Below are positions 63,713 through 64,000 of a DNA stretch of 64,000 nucleotides, in pieces. Origin of the DNA: Ypsolopha sequella (Eukaryota > Arthropoda > Insecta > Lepidoptera > Ypsolophidae). The notes beneath the pieces were generated by a model. That model was not told the DNA's origin and ran no database searches. It worked only from the letters and a program-made list of their open reading frames with translations. The stretch lies in NCBI GenBank assembly GCA_934047225.1, contig OW204012.1, positions 9,734,001 through 9,798,000 of the forward strand, in the 5' to 3' direction. How positions within the stretch are numbered: position 1 is the stretch's first letter; the number at the start of each line of letters is the position of its first letter. Both the position numbers and the translations under genes were made by a program.

Positions 63713-64000
63713 GTCAGTTGATATATTCTTAACGTTCGTGGTAAAGGTACATAATATGTGGCGGGCAAATAGTAAAATTCGCCATTTTTCAAACGGGTGT
63801 CGTCAGTTTCTAAACACTCGCTGTTTTGCAATTTGCCATTCTGAAAATTGTAAAATGCCCGCTGTTTGTTAAATGACTTCGAACGTGTCATACATTGTCA
63901 TGCATTTTTTTCAATGCATGTTCTCGTAAAGGCCTACTTTTTATGCATCAAAACCGAACAGAAAGTCGATTATTTTGCCCTAGGGCTTTATTATTATTTT

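Noticed and set aside
1..64000. CRISPR arrays, operons or bacterial mobile islands
   Set aside because: No regular spacer arrays or ribosome-binding-site gene strings; the sequence is eukaryotic with spliced exons.

Overview
The window looks like AT-rich, transposon-packed nuclear DNA of an insect, most likely a moth or butterfly (Lepidoptera). The reasons are large introns with GT-AG splice sites, many short inverted-repeat elements, Tc1, BEL/Pao, Penelope, RTE-like and other non-LTR fragments, and dispersed repeats of a kind common in lepidopteran genomes. This attribution is inference; no bacterial-style gene organisation is present.

One host gene runs along the + strand through almost the whole window. 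I could join 18 coding exons between 8163 and 63712, each with GT/AG boundaries and matching phases. They give an open frame of 990 residues that continues past the right edge. The protein starts with a signal peptide. It then has one PAN/apple-type Cys module (exons 2-3), a Tyr/Gly/Arg-rich linker (exons 4-6), three more PAN-type modules (exons 7-8, 9-10, 11-12), a Pro/Gly/Tyr-rich tract (exons 13-15), an eight-Cys module (exons 16-17) and more Pro-rich sequence (exon 18). This suggests a secreted apical or cuticular matrix protein; I do not recognise the orthologue.

Almost everything else is mobile DNA in the 5' flank (1-8162) and the introns. The main items are: a triple-nested inverted repeat (2851-4693); foldbacks and tandem copies carrying a hammerhead-ribozyme-like RNA motif (5255-5562, 8362-8825, 22789-22974); a Tc1-like element with TA duplication (9680-11219); a hAT-like MITE with 8-bp duplication (20200-20835); a MITE with 10-bp duplication (21545-22285); a piggyBac N-terminal exon pair (27048-27714, minus); a broken THAP-like gene (28652-29099, minus); a Penelope GIY-YIG fragment (36521-36940); a very young, internally deleted BEL/Pao element with matching 689-bp LTRs and a GGGCT duplication (38630-44105, minus); and a 5'-truncated non-LTR reverse transcriptase (49320-51330, minus).

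The strongest hunt result is the ribozyme-like motif. Its fixed blocks (CTGAKGCC and GAAATATATC) flank two stems whose sequences change in a compensating way between families. A second is a record of PAN-exon tandem duplication: two decayed copies of exon 7 lie just downstream of it, and the BEL element landed inside the first.
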